Shown: in pieces, positions 51,395-60,930 of the stretch | Numbering within the stretch: position 1 is the first letter of the stretch | Layout: each line of letters starts with the position of its first letter | DNA from: Pseudomonas corrugata | GTDB lineage: Bacteria; Pseudomonadota; Gammaproteobacteria; Pseudomonadales; Pseudomonadaceae | Direction: 5' to 3' | DNA: 64,000 nt | Assembly: GCF_001269905.1 (NCBI RefSeq) | Contig: NZ_LHVK01000022.1 | Location: 220,007 to 284,006, forward strand | The notes under the pieces: generated by a model | Told to the model about the DNA's origin: nothing | The model's input: only the letters and a program-made list of their open reading frames with translations | Database searches by the model: none | Position numbers and translations under genes: made by a program

Positions 51395-53248
51395 ATGCTT
51401 CGTGCGTTTGAACGAAGACTCGACCCTTTCCCGCCCGACGAGGCACCACCGCCACCGGTTGGCCTGACGCGGTTCCTGTGGGCCTGCACCCGGGGCGCCC
51501 GGGGCTATATCCTGGTCTTTGCGCTGCTCAGTGCCGGCGTGTCGATCTACGAGGCCTGGCTGTTTTCCTTTCTTGGACAGGTCGTAGACTTGCTCTCGAC
51601 CTGGCAGGCCGGCGGTGATGCGCAGGGGCAGGAAAGCCGAGTGCTGTGGGGGATCGGCATCGTACTGATCACCAGCATCGGGCTGGTGGCGCTGCGGACC
51701 ATGGTTCAGCACCAGGTATTGGCAATCAATTTGCCGTTGCGGCTGCGCTGGGACTTCCATCGCCTGATGCTGCGCCAAAGCCTCTCGTTTTTTTCCGACG
51801 AGTTCTCAGGCCGGGTCACGACCAAGGTCATGCAGACGGCACTGGCCGTGCGCGAAGTCTTGTTCACCGTGATCGAAATCGCACCCGGCATCGGCGTGTA
51901 CTTCATCGCGATCATCGCGCTGGCCGGCGGCTTTGCCTTGAAACTGATGCTGCCTTTTATTGCCTGGATCGTGCTGTTCGGGCTGGCCATGCTGTATTTC
52001 GTGCCGCGTCTGGGGCAAGTCGGCCAGGAACAGGCCAATGCGCGGTCGTCGATGACAGGGCGCGTTTCGGACGCCTACACCAACATCACCACTGTAAAGC
52101 TGTTCTCGCACTCCAAGCGAGAAGCGCACTTCGCGCGCGCAGCGATGGAAGACTTCAAGCAAACCGGTTTTCGCCAGATGCGTCTGGTCAGCCAATTCGA
52201 GATCGTCAATCAGGCGCTGGTGGTGGGGCTGATCCTTGGCGCAGGCGGCTATGCCTTGTGGCTTTGGCACCAGGGCGAAGTCGGCACGGGTGCGGTGGCG
52301 GCGATCACGGCCATGGCGTTGCGTATCAATGGCATGTCCCATTGGATCATGTGGCAGATGACCTCGTTGTTCGAAAGCATCGGCACCGTGCAGGATGGCA
52401 TGGATACCTTGACCCGTGGCCCCAAGGTGCAGGATGCGCCGGACGCAGGCGTGCTGGCGCCCTCCGGCGGCGCGGTAACGTTCGACAACGTGAGTTTCAA
52501 CTACGGTGGTGAACGCCAGGTGCTCGACGGGCTTAGCCTGACGATCCGTCCGGGCGAAAAGATCGGTCTGGTGGGGCGTTCCGGTGCCGGCAAATCCACG
52601 CTGATCAATCTGCTGCTGCGTTTCTACGACGTGGACAGCGGTGAGATTCGCATCGACGGGCAAAACATCGCCCACGTCACTCAGGACAGCCTGCGCAGCG
52701 CCATCGGCATGGTCACCCAGGACACCTCCCTGCTCCACCGCTCCATTCGTGACAACATTGCCTACGGCCGCCCGGATGCGACTGAAGCACAGATCCGCAG
52801 GGCCGCAGCCGAAGCCCAGGCCGACGGGTTCATCAACCAATTGAGCGACCGGCAAGGCCACACCGGCTATGACACCTTGGTCGGCGAGCGCGGCATCAAG
52901 CTATCCGGCGGCCAGCGCCAACGCATTGCGATCGCCCGGGTGATGCTCAAGAACGCCCCGATCCTGCTGCTTGACGAGGCCACCAGTGCCCTGGACTCGG
53001 AAGTCGAAGTCGCCATCCAGGAAAGCCTCGATGAAATGATGCAAGGCAAGACGGTGATCGCCATTGCCCATCGTCTGTCGACGATCGCAGCCATGGATCG
53101 GCTGATTGTCATGGATGACGGGCGCATCATTGAACAAGGTACCCACGCCGAACTGCTGGCGAAAAACGGCACCTATGCGCGGCTGTGGCAGCATCAGAGT
53201 GGTGGCTTCCTGGGTGAGGATCAGGGGGTCGCCGAAGCTATGGTATAG
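51395..53248 (+). CDS. ABC exporter half-transporter (MsbA/MDR-like)
   Basis: 617 aa, membrane domain with about six helices followed by an ATPase: Walker A GRSGAGKST, Q-loop VTQDTSLLH, signature LSGGQRQRIAIARVM, Walker B LLLDEATSALD, H-loop AHRLSTIAAM. It works as a dimer, exporting lipids, drugs or peptides. Single gene between the sensor locus and the sugar locus. GGAG precedes the ATG. Substrate unknown. Confidence 0.9.
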   Translation: MLRAFERRLDPFPPDEAPPPPVGLTRFLWACTRGARGYILVFALLSAGVSIYEAWLFSFLGQVVDLLSTWQAGGDAQGQESRVLWGIGIVLITSIGLVALRTMVQHQVLAINLPLRLRWDFHRLMLRQSLSFFSDEFSGRVTTKVMQTALAVREVLFTVIEIAPGIGVYFIAIIALAGGFALKLMLPFIAWIVLFGLAMLYFVPRLGQVGQEQANARSSMTGRVSDAYTNITTVKLFSHSKREAHFARAAMEDFKQTGFRQMRLVSQFEIVNQALVVGLILGAGGYALWLWHQGEVGTGAVAAITAMALRINGMSHWIMWQMTSLFESIGTVQDGMDTLTRGPKVQDAPDAGVLAPSGGAVTFDNVSFNYGGERQVLDGLSLTIRPGEKIGLVGRSGAGKSTLINLLLRFYDVDSGEIRIDGQNIAHVTQDSLRSAIGMVTQDTSLLHRSIRDNIAYGRPDATEAQIRRAAAEAQADGFINQLSDRQGHTGYDTLVGERGIKLSGGQRQRIAIARVMLKNAPILLLDEATSALDSEVEVAIQESLDEMMQGKTVIAIAHRLSTIAAMDRLIVMDDGRIIEQGTHAELLAKNGTYARLWQHQSGGFLGEDQGVAEAMV

Positions 53249-53280
53249 GAATGGCTCTGCCCCAGGCAGGACACCATTCC

Positions 53281-53312
53281 TTGTGGCGAGGGAGCTTGTT
53301 CCCTCGCCACAA
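53281..53312. repeat. REP palindrome between convergent genes
   Basis: TTGTGGCGAGGGA-N6-TCCCTCGCCACAA: perfect 13-base arms, followed by AAAAAC. It can act as a terminator for the convergent ABC exporter and porin genes. Confidence 0.85.
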
Positions 53313-53347
53313 AAACCACGCTCCACTGTCAAACCGATTGGCGTGTC

Positions 53348-54913
53348 CTAGAACCACGTTTCCATCTGAATGCCGTACTGCCAGACCCCACCTGCGTTGA
53401 AATCCGTCTTGCCAAACGAATCCGAGGCACTGTAACGGTCCAGATCCGAAGACCAGTTCATGACGCTCGCGAACACCCGCAATTCAGGACGGGTGAGCAG
53501 GTCGCCCAAGTCAGGCTTGAATGTTGGTGCAACGGTGAATTTCCAGAAGTTGCCGTCCACCGCGTTACGCTGTTTGTAGCCCTTGGGATCGAGGTCCATG
53601 GTCTGCCAGCTCATCTCATAGGCCATCTCGAAATTGCTGTTGATCTCGTTGGCCAGTCGCACGTTCAGGGTCATCCAGCGGTAGTCATCCCCCTTGACGT
53701 AACGGTCCTTGCTCTGCTCGGCCAGCAAGCTGGGGCCAATGCGCCAGCCGGGCGCAATCGGGGTTTCACCGTAGAGCGCCAGGCGCAGGGCACGGGCTTC
53801 GTCGATCAGCTCGCCGTCCGCACCGATGTTCTTGACCTCCGCGCCCAGGCCTTGACCATAGAGCAGCGCCGTCTTGAAGAAGCCTTCTCGGCCAAAAAAA
53901 CTGCGCTGATGATTCGCGATCATGCTGTGCAGGCCGGAATCCGCCGGGGCCAGACCCGCTTCGTTGGTGCGGGTGCTGAAATCGTTTTTCTTCGAGCCGA
54001 TGCCATTGAACATCCACTGCCACTCTCCGTTGGCAAAAAACTGATTGGAGGTCAGGACATAGCTCTCCACATCGGCATTGACCCCACCCTCACTGAAGTC
54101 CCCGTAGTTACGCCCGATCAACGAGTAGTTGGAACGCCAATCCTTGCTCATCTGCACGTCGTAGATGCCACCGCCGGTACCGGCCAGGTAGACGACGTCC
54201 GAGTCCAGCCAATGGATATCGAAGTTGTCCCGGTCGAATCGCTTGCCTGCCCATAGGGTGGCCTTCTCGAACATCGGATTGCCCTTGAACGCGGCAAGAT
54301 GGTCGAGTTCGGTAAACACCTGGCGCACGTTCAGGTTGCTTTCTTCGGCGGTCCAGTCATTGGAGCTTTCCACACCATCGGCAATGGAAACGGTGAATTT
54401 GGAACGGGTGCCGTTCTGCGCGTACAGCTCTTTCGACAGGTCGATGCGCATGTAGGTGTCGTCCTCGTTGCCCAGTCGTCCGACCGCGCCACCCACGGAA
54501 CCGGCCGGTGTGGTGTAGGGACCGCCGCGCCCTCCTCCCAGCCCATCGTTGATCAGCAATCCGGAGCGGGCGTAGCCCTTGAAGCTGAACCCGTCGGAGA
54601 GGTGTCCGCCGCTGCCCGCCTTTTCCAGGTTTTGCTGATTGGCTTCGAGTTTTGCCAACCGCGCGTCCAGGGTGGGTGCCACGGGAGTGCTCGCAACGGA
54701 GGCTGTCGGTTGCAAGCCAGGATGCGTGAGCTTGAGTTGCTGCAGTTCCCTGGCGAGTGCCTGGGCCTGCTGTTCGGCTGCGGCTGCGCGCTCTTCCGCT
54801 ACGCTGGTGCGGGCTTCGAAGGCTGCCATGCGCTCTTCCAGTGTTGCGGCCTGGACAGTCGCCGCCGAGGTTCCGAGCACGCCCGCAATGAGCCAGCTTG
54901 ATGCTTTCTGCAT
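53348..54913 (-). CDS. Sugar porin, LamB/ScrY-like
   Basis: 521 aa outer-membrane channel. Signal peptide ending VQA-ATLEE, then a coiled-coil of about 60 residues (ERMAAFEARTSVAEERAAAA) as in ScrY, then a maltoporin-type beta-barrel (FSFKGYARSGLLINDG, ending GVWQYGIQMETWF). Faces the sucrose ABC locus across 168 bases, so it is the likely outer-membrane entry for that sugar. AGGGAAAT precedes the ATG at 54913. Confidence 0.9.
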   Translation of the reverse strand: MQKASSWLIAGVLGTSAATVQAATLEERMAAFEARTSVAEERAAAAEQQAQALARELQQLKLTHPGLQPTASVASTPVAPTLDARLAKLEANQQNLEKAGSGGHLSDGFSFKGYARSGLLINDGLGGGRGGPYTTPAGSVGGAVGRLGNEDDTYMRIDLSKELYAQNGTRSKFTVSIADGVESSNDWTAEESNLNVRQVFTELDHLAAFKGNPMFEKATLWAGKRFDRDNFDIHWLDSDVVYLAGTGGGIYDVQMSKDWRSNYSLIGRNYGDFSEGGVNADVESYVLTSNQFFANGEWQWMFNGIGSKKNDFSTRTNEAGLAPADSGLHSMIANHQRSFFGREGFFKTALLYGQGLGAEVKNIGADGELIDEARALRLALYGETPIAPGWRIGPSLLAEQSKDRYVKGDDYRWMTLNVRLANEINSNFEMAYEMSWQTMDLDPKGYKQRNAVDGNFWKFTVAPTFKPDLGDLLTRPELRVFASVMNWSSDLDRYSASDSFGKTDFNAGGVWQYGIQMETWF

Positions 54914-55039
54914 GTGGATTTCCCTGTTTTGTTTTTATTGTTCTGTCTCGCGACCGACCTCTTTTTCATGGAGGATCAATTGTCACATTCCACGAAAAAA
55001 AGGGTGCCTCATCGCAAATACGCTGCTACATTTGGCGAT

Positions 55040-55051
55040 GTTAACGTTAAC
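55040..55051. promoter_or_regulatory. LacI-type operator palindrome
   Basis: GTTAACGTTAAC, perfect 12-base palindrome with central CG, 31-42 bases before the binding-protein start. Fits control by the LacI regulator at 60931. It lies in the gap 54914-55081 shared with the porin promoter. Confidence 0.65.
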
Positions 55052-55081
55052 TTTTATAAAAACAAAAATAAAGAGGGCTTT

Positions 55082-56356
55082 ATGAAACGACTCAAATCGC
55101 TCCTTCCAGCAGCGCTGTTCAGCGCTCTTGCCGGGCTTCCCTGCCTTTCCAGCGCAGCCGATCTGACGATCTCCTGCGGCGCGGTGGGTGCGGAGTTGCA
55201 ACTGTGCAAAGAGGCTGTCGAGGCCTGGTCGAAACAGACCGGCCACAGCGTCGACGTGGTTTCCACGCCAAACTCGGCAACCGAGCGGTTGTCGTTCTAC
55301 CAGCAGATCCTCAGTGCGCAGTCCAGCGACATCGACATCATCCAGATCGACATGGTGTGGCCGGGGATGCTGGCCAACCACTTGATGGATTTGCGCGAGA
55401 TACTCCCCGCCAACGCGACCCAAGGCTACTTCCAGGCCCAGGTGGATAACGCCACGGTGAATGGGCGGCTGGTCACGATGCCGTGGTTCACCGACTCGGG
55501 GCTGTTGTATTACCGCAAGGACTTGCTCGATAAGTACGACAAGCAGGTCCCCCAGACCTGGGAGGAAATGACCGCTACCGCCAGGGCTGTGCAACAGGCA
55601 GAGCGCAACGCCGGAAATGCCAATGCATGGGGTTACGTCTTCCAGGGGCGCGCCTATGAGGGCCTGACGTGCAACGCGCTGGAGTGGATCAGCAGTCAAC
55701 CGGACGGCGGCCTGGTCAATCCGCAAGGCGACATCGTGGTCAATAACCACGCCTCAAGGGCTGCGCTGACGCTGGCGAAAAGCTGGGTAGGCGATATATC
55801 TCCCCGTGGCGTGCTCAATTACACCGAAGAGGAAGGACGTGGGGTATTCCAGTCGGGCAATGCCCTGTTCATGCGCAACTGGCCGTATGCCTGGGCCCTG
55901 GTGCAGAGTCCTGACAGTGCAGTGAAGGACAAGGTCGGCGTCGCGCCCCTGCCTCGTGGCGGCGCGACCGGCAGCCATGCTTCCACCCTCGGTGGCTGGG
56001 GCCTGGCGGTATCGCGCTACAGCGCCAGGCCCAAGCTTGCTGCGGAACTGGTGAGCTACCTGACCAGCGCCCAACAACAGAAACATCGTGCGCTGGTGGG
56101 TGCCTACAACCCGGTTATCGAGTCGCTCTACCAAGACCCTGAGCTGCTCGCGGCCATGCCGTATTACAGCCAGTTGCACAACATCCTCAACGATGGGGTC
56201 ATGCGCCCCGCCGCCATCACTGCCGCCCGCTACCCACGGGTCTCCAATGCGTTCTTCGATCAAGTCCACGGAGTCCTGGCTGGAGAGTTGCCGGTCGATC
56301 AGGCGCTGGTCGACCTGGAAAGCGAACTCACGCGCATCAAACGCCGGAACTGGTAA
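55082..56356 (+). CDS. Sugar ABC transporter binding protein (sucrose-type)
   Basis: 424 aa, ATG at 55082 after GAGGG. Signal peptide cleaved near SSA-ADL. Extracellular-solute-binding family 1: QTGHSVDVVSTPNSATERLS, DIDIIQIDMVWPGMLANHLM, and the ligand-contact region YYRKDLLDKY. First gene of the importer operon, followed by two permeases, an ATPase, GH32 hydrolase and LacI. Ligand probably sucrose because of the hydrolase. Confidence 0.9.
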   Translation: MKRLKSLLPAALFSALAGLPCLSSAADLTISCGAVGAELQLCKEAVEAWSKQTGHSVDVVSTPNSATERLSFYQQILSAQSSDIDIIQIDMVWPGMLANHLMDLREILPANATQGYFQAQVDNATVNGRLVTMPWFTDSGLLYYRKDLLDKYDKQVPQTWEEMTATARAVQQAERNAGNANAWGYVFQGRAYEGLTCNALEWISSQPDGGLVNPQGDIVVNNHASRAALTLAKSWVGDISPRGVLNYTEEEGRGVFQSGNALFMRNWPYAWALVQSPDSAVKDKVGVAPLPRGGATGSHASTLGGWGLAVSRYSARPKLAAELVSYLTSAQQQKHRALVGAYNPVIESLYQDPELLAAMPYYSQLHNILNDGVMRPAAITAARYPRVSNAFFDQVHGVLAGELPVDQALVDLESELTRIKRRNW

Positions 56357-56377
56357 GCCACAAGGAAGGAAATCACC

Positions 56378-57340
56378 ATGTCTGTCTCTTCTGCCCACGC
56401 GCCCTGCGCCGAGCACCTGCCCGCCCGGGAAACGCCGGTACAACGCCGTCGAGTACGCGCCGCCTGGCTGTTCCTGGCGCCGATGCTGCTGTGCCTGACT
56501 CTGGTGGCGGCCTGGCCGCTGCTGCGTACGCTCTGGTTCAGCCTGACCGACGCCAGCCTCGCGGACACCAGCGGCGGCACCTTTGTCGGCTTGAGCAATT
56601 ATCTGTTCTACAGCGACTCCGGCTGGTCCGGCGTGCTGGTGGATCCGCAATGGTGGAACGCGGTGCGCAACACCCTGCATTTCACCGTGGTGTCGGTGGG
56701 ACTGGAAATGGTCCTGGGGCTTCTGGTGGCGCTGTTGCTCAACGTGCGGTTCACCGGGCGCGCCCTGGTACGGGCATTGATCCTGATTCCCTGGGCGATT
56801 CCGACCATTGTCTCGGCAAAGATCTGGTCATGGATGCTCAACGACCAGTTCGGCATCATCAATCACCTGATGCTGGGCCTCGGTCTGATTGACGCGCCCC
56901 TGGCCTGGACCGCAGATGCGCAGCTGTCGATGTGGGCGGTAATTATCGTCGACGTCTGGAAGACCGTCCCTTTTGTCACGCTGTTGATGCTGGCTGCCTT
57001 GCAGATGTTGCCGGGCGATTGCTACGAAGCCGCACGGGTCGATGGCATCCACCCGTTGAAAGTGTTCTGGCGGGTCACCCTGCCATTGCTGCTGCCGGCG
57101 CTGCTGGTGGCAGCGATCTTCCGCATTCTCGACGCCTTGCGGGTGTTCGATGTCATCTATGTGCTGACCTCGAATTCGTCGAGCACCATGAGCATGTCGG
57201 TCTACGCCCGTCAGCACCTGGTGGAATTCCAGGACGTCGGTTACGGCAGCGCCGCCTCGAGCCTGCTGTTCCTGGTCGTGGCAGTGATCGCCATCGTCTA
57301 TCTGTACCTCGGACGCCGCCAGATGGAGGTCCGCTCATGA
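56378..57340 (+). CDS. Sugar ABC transporter permease, MalF type
   Basis: 320 aa, six membrane segments after a polar tail. EAA loop DCYEAARVDGIHPLKVFWRV contacts the ATPase. It overlaps the second permease start (ATGA). Works with the MalG-type partner. Confidence 0.92.
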   Translation: MSVSSAHAPCAEHLPARETPVQRRRVRAAWLFLAPMLLCLTLVAAWPLLRTLWFSLTDASLADTSGGTFVGLSNYLFYSDSGWSGVLVDPQWWNAVRNTLHFTVVSVGLEMVLGLLVALLLNVRFTGRALVRALILIPWAIPTIVSAKIWSWMLNDQFGIINHLMLGLGLIDAPLAWTADAQLSMWAVIIVDVWKTVPFVTLLMLAALQMLPGDCYEAARVDGIHPLKVFWRVTLPLLLPALLVAAIFRILDALRVFDVIYVLTSNSSSTMSMSVYARQHLVEFQDVGYGSAASSLLFLVVAVIAIVYLYLGRRQMEVRS

Positions 57341-58179
57341 ATCGGCGACTGCTGAAAAAAGCGCTGTTGCGCCTCGGGTTCTGGTGCCTGATCGGGATCC
57401 TGCTGCTGTATGCGGTCTTCCCTTTCTACTACGCCATCGTCACGTCGCTGAAGTCATCCACGGCCTTGTTCCAGGTGAGCTACTGGATCGACAACCCTGA
57501 CTTTTCCAACTATGCCGCAGTACTCCAGCAAGCCTCGTTCCTGCGGGCCATCGGCAATTCGCTGGTGGTTTCGCTGTGCGTGGTCGCGCTGGCGCTGTTC
57601 CTCAGCCTGACGGCTGCCTATGCATTGGGCAGGGTCAAGTTTCGTGGCCGAGGCACGGTGTTGATGCTGGTCCTGGGCGTGTCGATGTTTCCTCAGGTCG
57701 CCGTGCTGTCCGGGCTGTTCGAGGTGATACGGGCCCTGGGCCTTTACAACACGTCCTGGGCACTGATCCTGAGCTACACGATTTTCACCTTGCCCTTCAC
57801 CGTCTGGGTGCTGACGACTTTCATGGGACAACTGCCCCACGAATTGGAGGAAGCGGCAATCATGGACGGGGCCTCACCCTGGGTCACGCTGACCCGCGTG
57901 TTGCTGCCGCTGCTCTGGCCGGCACTGGTCACCACCGGCCTGCTGGCCTTCATTGCGGCCTGGAACGAATTCCTGTTTGCCCTGACGTTCACCCTGACCG
58001 ACACCCAACGCACGGTCCCGGTCGCCATCGCCCTTATCTCTGGCGGCAGCTCCCATGAACTGCCTTGGGGGTTGCTGATGGCGGCGTCGGTGCTGGTCAC
58101 TGTCCCACTGGTCATCCTGGTGCTGATCTTCCAACGCCGGATCGTTTCCGGACTTACCGCCGGCGCGTTGAAGGGCTGA
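57337..58179 (+). CDS. Sugar ABC transporter permease, MalG type
   Basis: 280 aa, ATG at 57337 overlapping the previous stop by 4 bases. Six membrane segments; EAA loop ELEEAAIMDGASPWVTLTRV. Inner-membrane partner of the MalF-like protein. Confidence 0.92.
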   Translation: MNRRLLKKALLRLGFWCLIGILLLYAVFPFYYAIVTSLKSSTALFQVSYWIDNPDFSNYAAVLQQASFLRAIGNSLVVSLCVVALALFLSLTAAYALGRVKFRGRGTVLMLVLGVSMFPQVAVLSGLFEVIRALGLYNTSWALILSYTIFTLPFTVWVLTTFMGQLPHELEEAAIMDGASPWVTLTRVLLPLLWPALVTTGLLAFIAAWNEFLFALTFTLTDTQRTVPVAIALISGGSSHELPWGLLMAASVLVTVPLVILVLIFQRRIVSGLTAGALKG

Positions 58180-58206
58180 GGCCCCATAAAGACAAGGAAC
58201 CCCATC

Positions 58207-59346
58207 GTGAGCAAATTGAAACTGCACAACGTGAACAAACAATTGGGTGGCGCGCGCATTCTGCGCGATGTCAGCCTGGACATCGCGGCGGGTGAGTTCG
58301 TGGTGTTCGTCGGCCCGTCCGGTTGCGGAAAATCGACCTTGCTACGCCTGATCGCCGGACTTGACTCGATCTGTGGCGGCGACCTGCTGATCGACGGACG
58401 CCGGGTCAATGACCTGGAACCCCGTGAGCGTGGCGTTGGCATGGTCTTCCAGTCATATGCGCTGTACCCGCACATGACCGTCTACGACAACATCAGTTTC
58501 GGGCTCAAACTGGCCAAGACCGAAAAGACCAGCCTGCGCGAGCGCGTGCTGAAAACCGCGCAGATCCTGCAACTGGACAAGCTCCTGCAACGCAAGCCAA
58601 AGGAGTTGTCGGGGGGCCAGCGTCAGCGGGTGGCCATGGGCAGGGCCATGGCGAGGGAACCGGACATCCTGTTGTTCGATGAACCGCTGTCCAACCTGGA
58701 TGCCTCCCTGCGCGTGCAGATGCGCAACGAAATCGCCCGGTTGCACGCCCGGCTGGGTTCGACCGTGATCTACGTCACCCACGATCAGGTCGAGGCGATG
58801 ACCCTGGCCGACAAAATTGTCGTGCTCAACGGTGGTCGCATCGAGCAGGTCGGCTCGCCGCGTGAACTTTACGAGCGCCCGGCCAGCCGCTTTGTCGCCG
58901 GTTTCCTGGGCTCGCCCAGGATGAATTTTCTTGCGGCGTTTCTGCATGCGCCAGGGGAAACCAGCCTGGTGGAAAGCTTCGTGTTGGGCAAGGTATCCCT
59001 GCCCTTCGACAGCTCCGGCCTCGCGGCGGACACCCAACTGAGCCTGGGGATCCGCCCGGAACACATGACGCTGGAAGCCGCGCCAGGATCCGCTGGCGTG
59101 GTCGTGACCGGGGTCGAATACCTCGGTAGCGAAACCTATGTGCACGTCGATACCGGCCAGGACGAGCCTTTGATCTGTCGTTGCGAGGTGAACGCAGGCT
59201 GGCAGGTAGGCGACCGGGTCACACTGCGCCTGGAAACCGACAATCTGCACCTGTTCGATACCGACGGGGTGGCCTTGAAGCGCCACGCCCTTGAAACCCT
59301 GCCCGATAGCGTGCCACTGCACCCGGCACCCGCAGGCGCCCTATGA
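58207..59346 (+). CDS. Sugar ABC transporter ATPase (MalK/UgpC type)
   Basis: 379 aa, GTG start at 58207 with AAGGA upstream. Walker A GPSGCGKST, Q-loop VFQSYALYPH, signature LSGGQRQRVAMGRAM, Walker B ILLFDEPLSNLD, H-loop THDQVEAM. The C-terminal TOBE regulatory domain carries LGIRPEHMTLE. Energises the importer. ATGA overlap with GH32. Confidence 0.93.
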   Translation: MSKLKLHNVNKQLGGARILRDVSLDIAAGEFVVFVGPSGCGKSTLLRLIAGLDSICGGDLLIDGRRVNDLEPRERGVGMVFQSYALYPHMTVYDNISFGLKLAKTEKTSLRERVLKTAQILQLDKLLQRKPKELSGGQRQRVAMGRAMAREPDILLFDEPLSNLDASLRVQMRNEIARLHARLGSTVIYVTHDQVEAMTLADKIVVLNGGRIEQVGSPRELYERPASRFVAGFLGSPRMNFLAAFLHAPGETSLVESFVLGKVSLPFDSSGLAADTQLSLGIRPEHMTLEAAPGSAGVVVTGVEYLGSETYVHVDTGQDEPLICRCEVNAGWQVGDRVTLRLETDNLHLFDTDGVALKRHALETLPDSVPLHPAPAGAL

Positions 59347-60866
59347 CCTTGTCTTTGAATACCAAGAACGCACCTATGCCCCCTGCAACCCTGTCCCCGG
59401 CCCTTGAACATGCACAGCAGGCGCTGAGCGATGGCCAGTCCCGCGTGATCCAGGATTACCGACCCGACTATCATCTTGCCCCTGTGGCGGGCTGGATGAA
59501 CGACCCTAACGGAGTGGTGTACTTTCGCGGCGAATACCATGTGTTCTATCAACACCATCCCTTCGAAGCGAAATGGGGCCCCATGTACTGGGGCCATGCC
59601 AAGAGCGTCGACCTGGTCCATTGGCAGCATCTGCCGATTGCCCTGGCACCGGGCGACGACTTCGACCGCGACGGGTGCTTTTCCGGCAGTGCGGTGGTGT
59701 GCGGAGATACCCTGGCGCTGATCTACACCGGGCATGCGTGGCTGGGGGATATGGGAGATGAACGCCTGATCCGGCAAGTCCAGTGCCTGGCCACCAGCGT
59801 CGACGGCATTCACTTCGTCAAGCACGGCGCGGTGATCGAACGCCCACCCGAGGACACGATCATGCACTTTCGTGATCCCAAGGTCTGGAAGCAAGATGAC
59901 CATTGGTACCTGATTGCCGGCGCTCGCCTGGGCGACACGCCACTGCTGCCGCTGTACCGCTCGACGGATCTGCACACCTGGGAGTTCCTCGATTATGTCG
60001 ACCGGGGCGGTGAAGGCGACGGCTATATGTGGGAGTGCCCGGATCTGTTTCGACTGGGCGGACGCGATGTGCTGCTGTATTCCCCCCAGGGCATGTATCC
60101 CCAGGGTTACGAACGTCTCAACAAGTACCAGGCCGGTTACCGGGTAGGCCGGCTCGACAGCGATTGGCACTTCGTCGGCGGGCCCTTCATCGAACTGGAT
60201 AATGGCCATGACTTCTACGCTGCGCAGACACTGGAAGCCGCCGATGGTCGACGCCTGATGTGGGCGTGGCTCGACATGTGGGAGAGCCCGATGCCGAGCC
60301 AGGCACATCACTGGTGCGGCATGCTCGGTCTGCCCCGCGAACTTGAGCTGCATGGCGATCGCCTGCGCGTGTTCCCGGCGCGGGAGCTGACGGCCTTGCG
60401 CCAAGCACCGTTTCCAGGCCCCCCACCGTCGGCCGGTCCGGGCACTCAAGGGGTGTCGCACATCAACGGCGACCGGCTCGAGCTCCTGGTGCACCTGGAC
60501 CTGCTCGGCTGCACCGACGGTCATCTGGGCGTCGCCTTGCGCTGCAGCACTGATGACGAAAGCGCCGAACAAACCCTGCTCTACTACGATGGGGCGTTGC
60601 AACGCCTGGTACTGGATCGCAGTCGCTCGGGGGCGCAAGTCGACGGTCAGCGCAGCGTGCCGATAGACCCATCACTCGAGCACCTGGAATTGCGCGTGTT
60701 TCTTGATCGTTCGTCCATCGAGGTGTTTGACCAGAGCGGACGCTTCAGCCTCAGCAGCCGCCTCTATCCCCGCCCCGACAGCCTGGGGGTGAAGTTGCTG
60801 GCCAGCGGGTCCGGCGGGCGCGTCTCCATTCCAAGGGCATGGCCGCTGGGATCAGGCTGGCTATGA
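59343..60866 (+). CDS. GH32 beta-fructosidase (sucrose hydrolase)
   Basis: 507 aa, cytoplasmic glycoside hydrolase family 32. Nucleophile in WMNDPNG (Asp54), transition-state stabiliser RDP (177-179), acid/base in WECPD (Glu231), and a C-terminal beta-sandwich with FLDRSSIEVF. Hydrolyses sucrose or sucrose-6-phosphate; with an ABC importer and no PTS gene here, free sucrose is the more likely substrate. Coupled to the ATPase gene by ATGA overlap. Confidence 0.92.
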   Translation: MTLSLNTKNAPMPPATLSPALEHAQQALSDGQSRVIQDYRPDYHLAPVAGWMNDPNGVVYFRGEYHVFYQHHPFEAKWGPMYWGHAKSVDLVHWQHLPIALAPGDDFDRDGCFSGSAVVCGDTLALIYTGHAWLGDMGDERLIRQVQCLATSVDGIHFVKHGAVIERPPEDTIMHFRDPKVWKQDDHWYLIAGARLGDTPLLPLYRSTDLHTWEFLDYVDRGGEGDGYMWECPDLFRLGGRDVLLYSPQGMYPQGYERLNKYQAGYRVGRLDSDWHFVGGPFIELDNGHDFYAAQTLEAADGRRLMWAWLDMWESPMPSQAHHWCGMLGLPRELELHGDRLRVFPARELTALRQAPFPGPPPSAGPGTQGVSHINGDRLELLVHLDLLGCTDGHLGVALRCSTDDESAEQTLLYYDGALQRLVLDRSRSGAQVDGQRSVPIDPSLEHLELRVFLDRSSIEVFDQSGRFSLSSRLYPRPDSLGVKLLASGSGGRVSIPRAWPLGSGWL

Positions 60867-60930
60867 ACGGTCGCGAGAAGCCCGGACCCTGTGTCATGAT
60901 TGCCCGTCAACCTGATGGGCCCCACTTCGC

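Noticed and set aside
59136..60638. 500-codon open frame antisense to the GH32 gene
   Set aside because: The GH32 gene has all catalytic motifs; the opposite frame has biased, non-protein-like composition.
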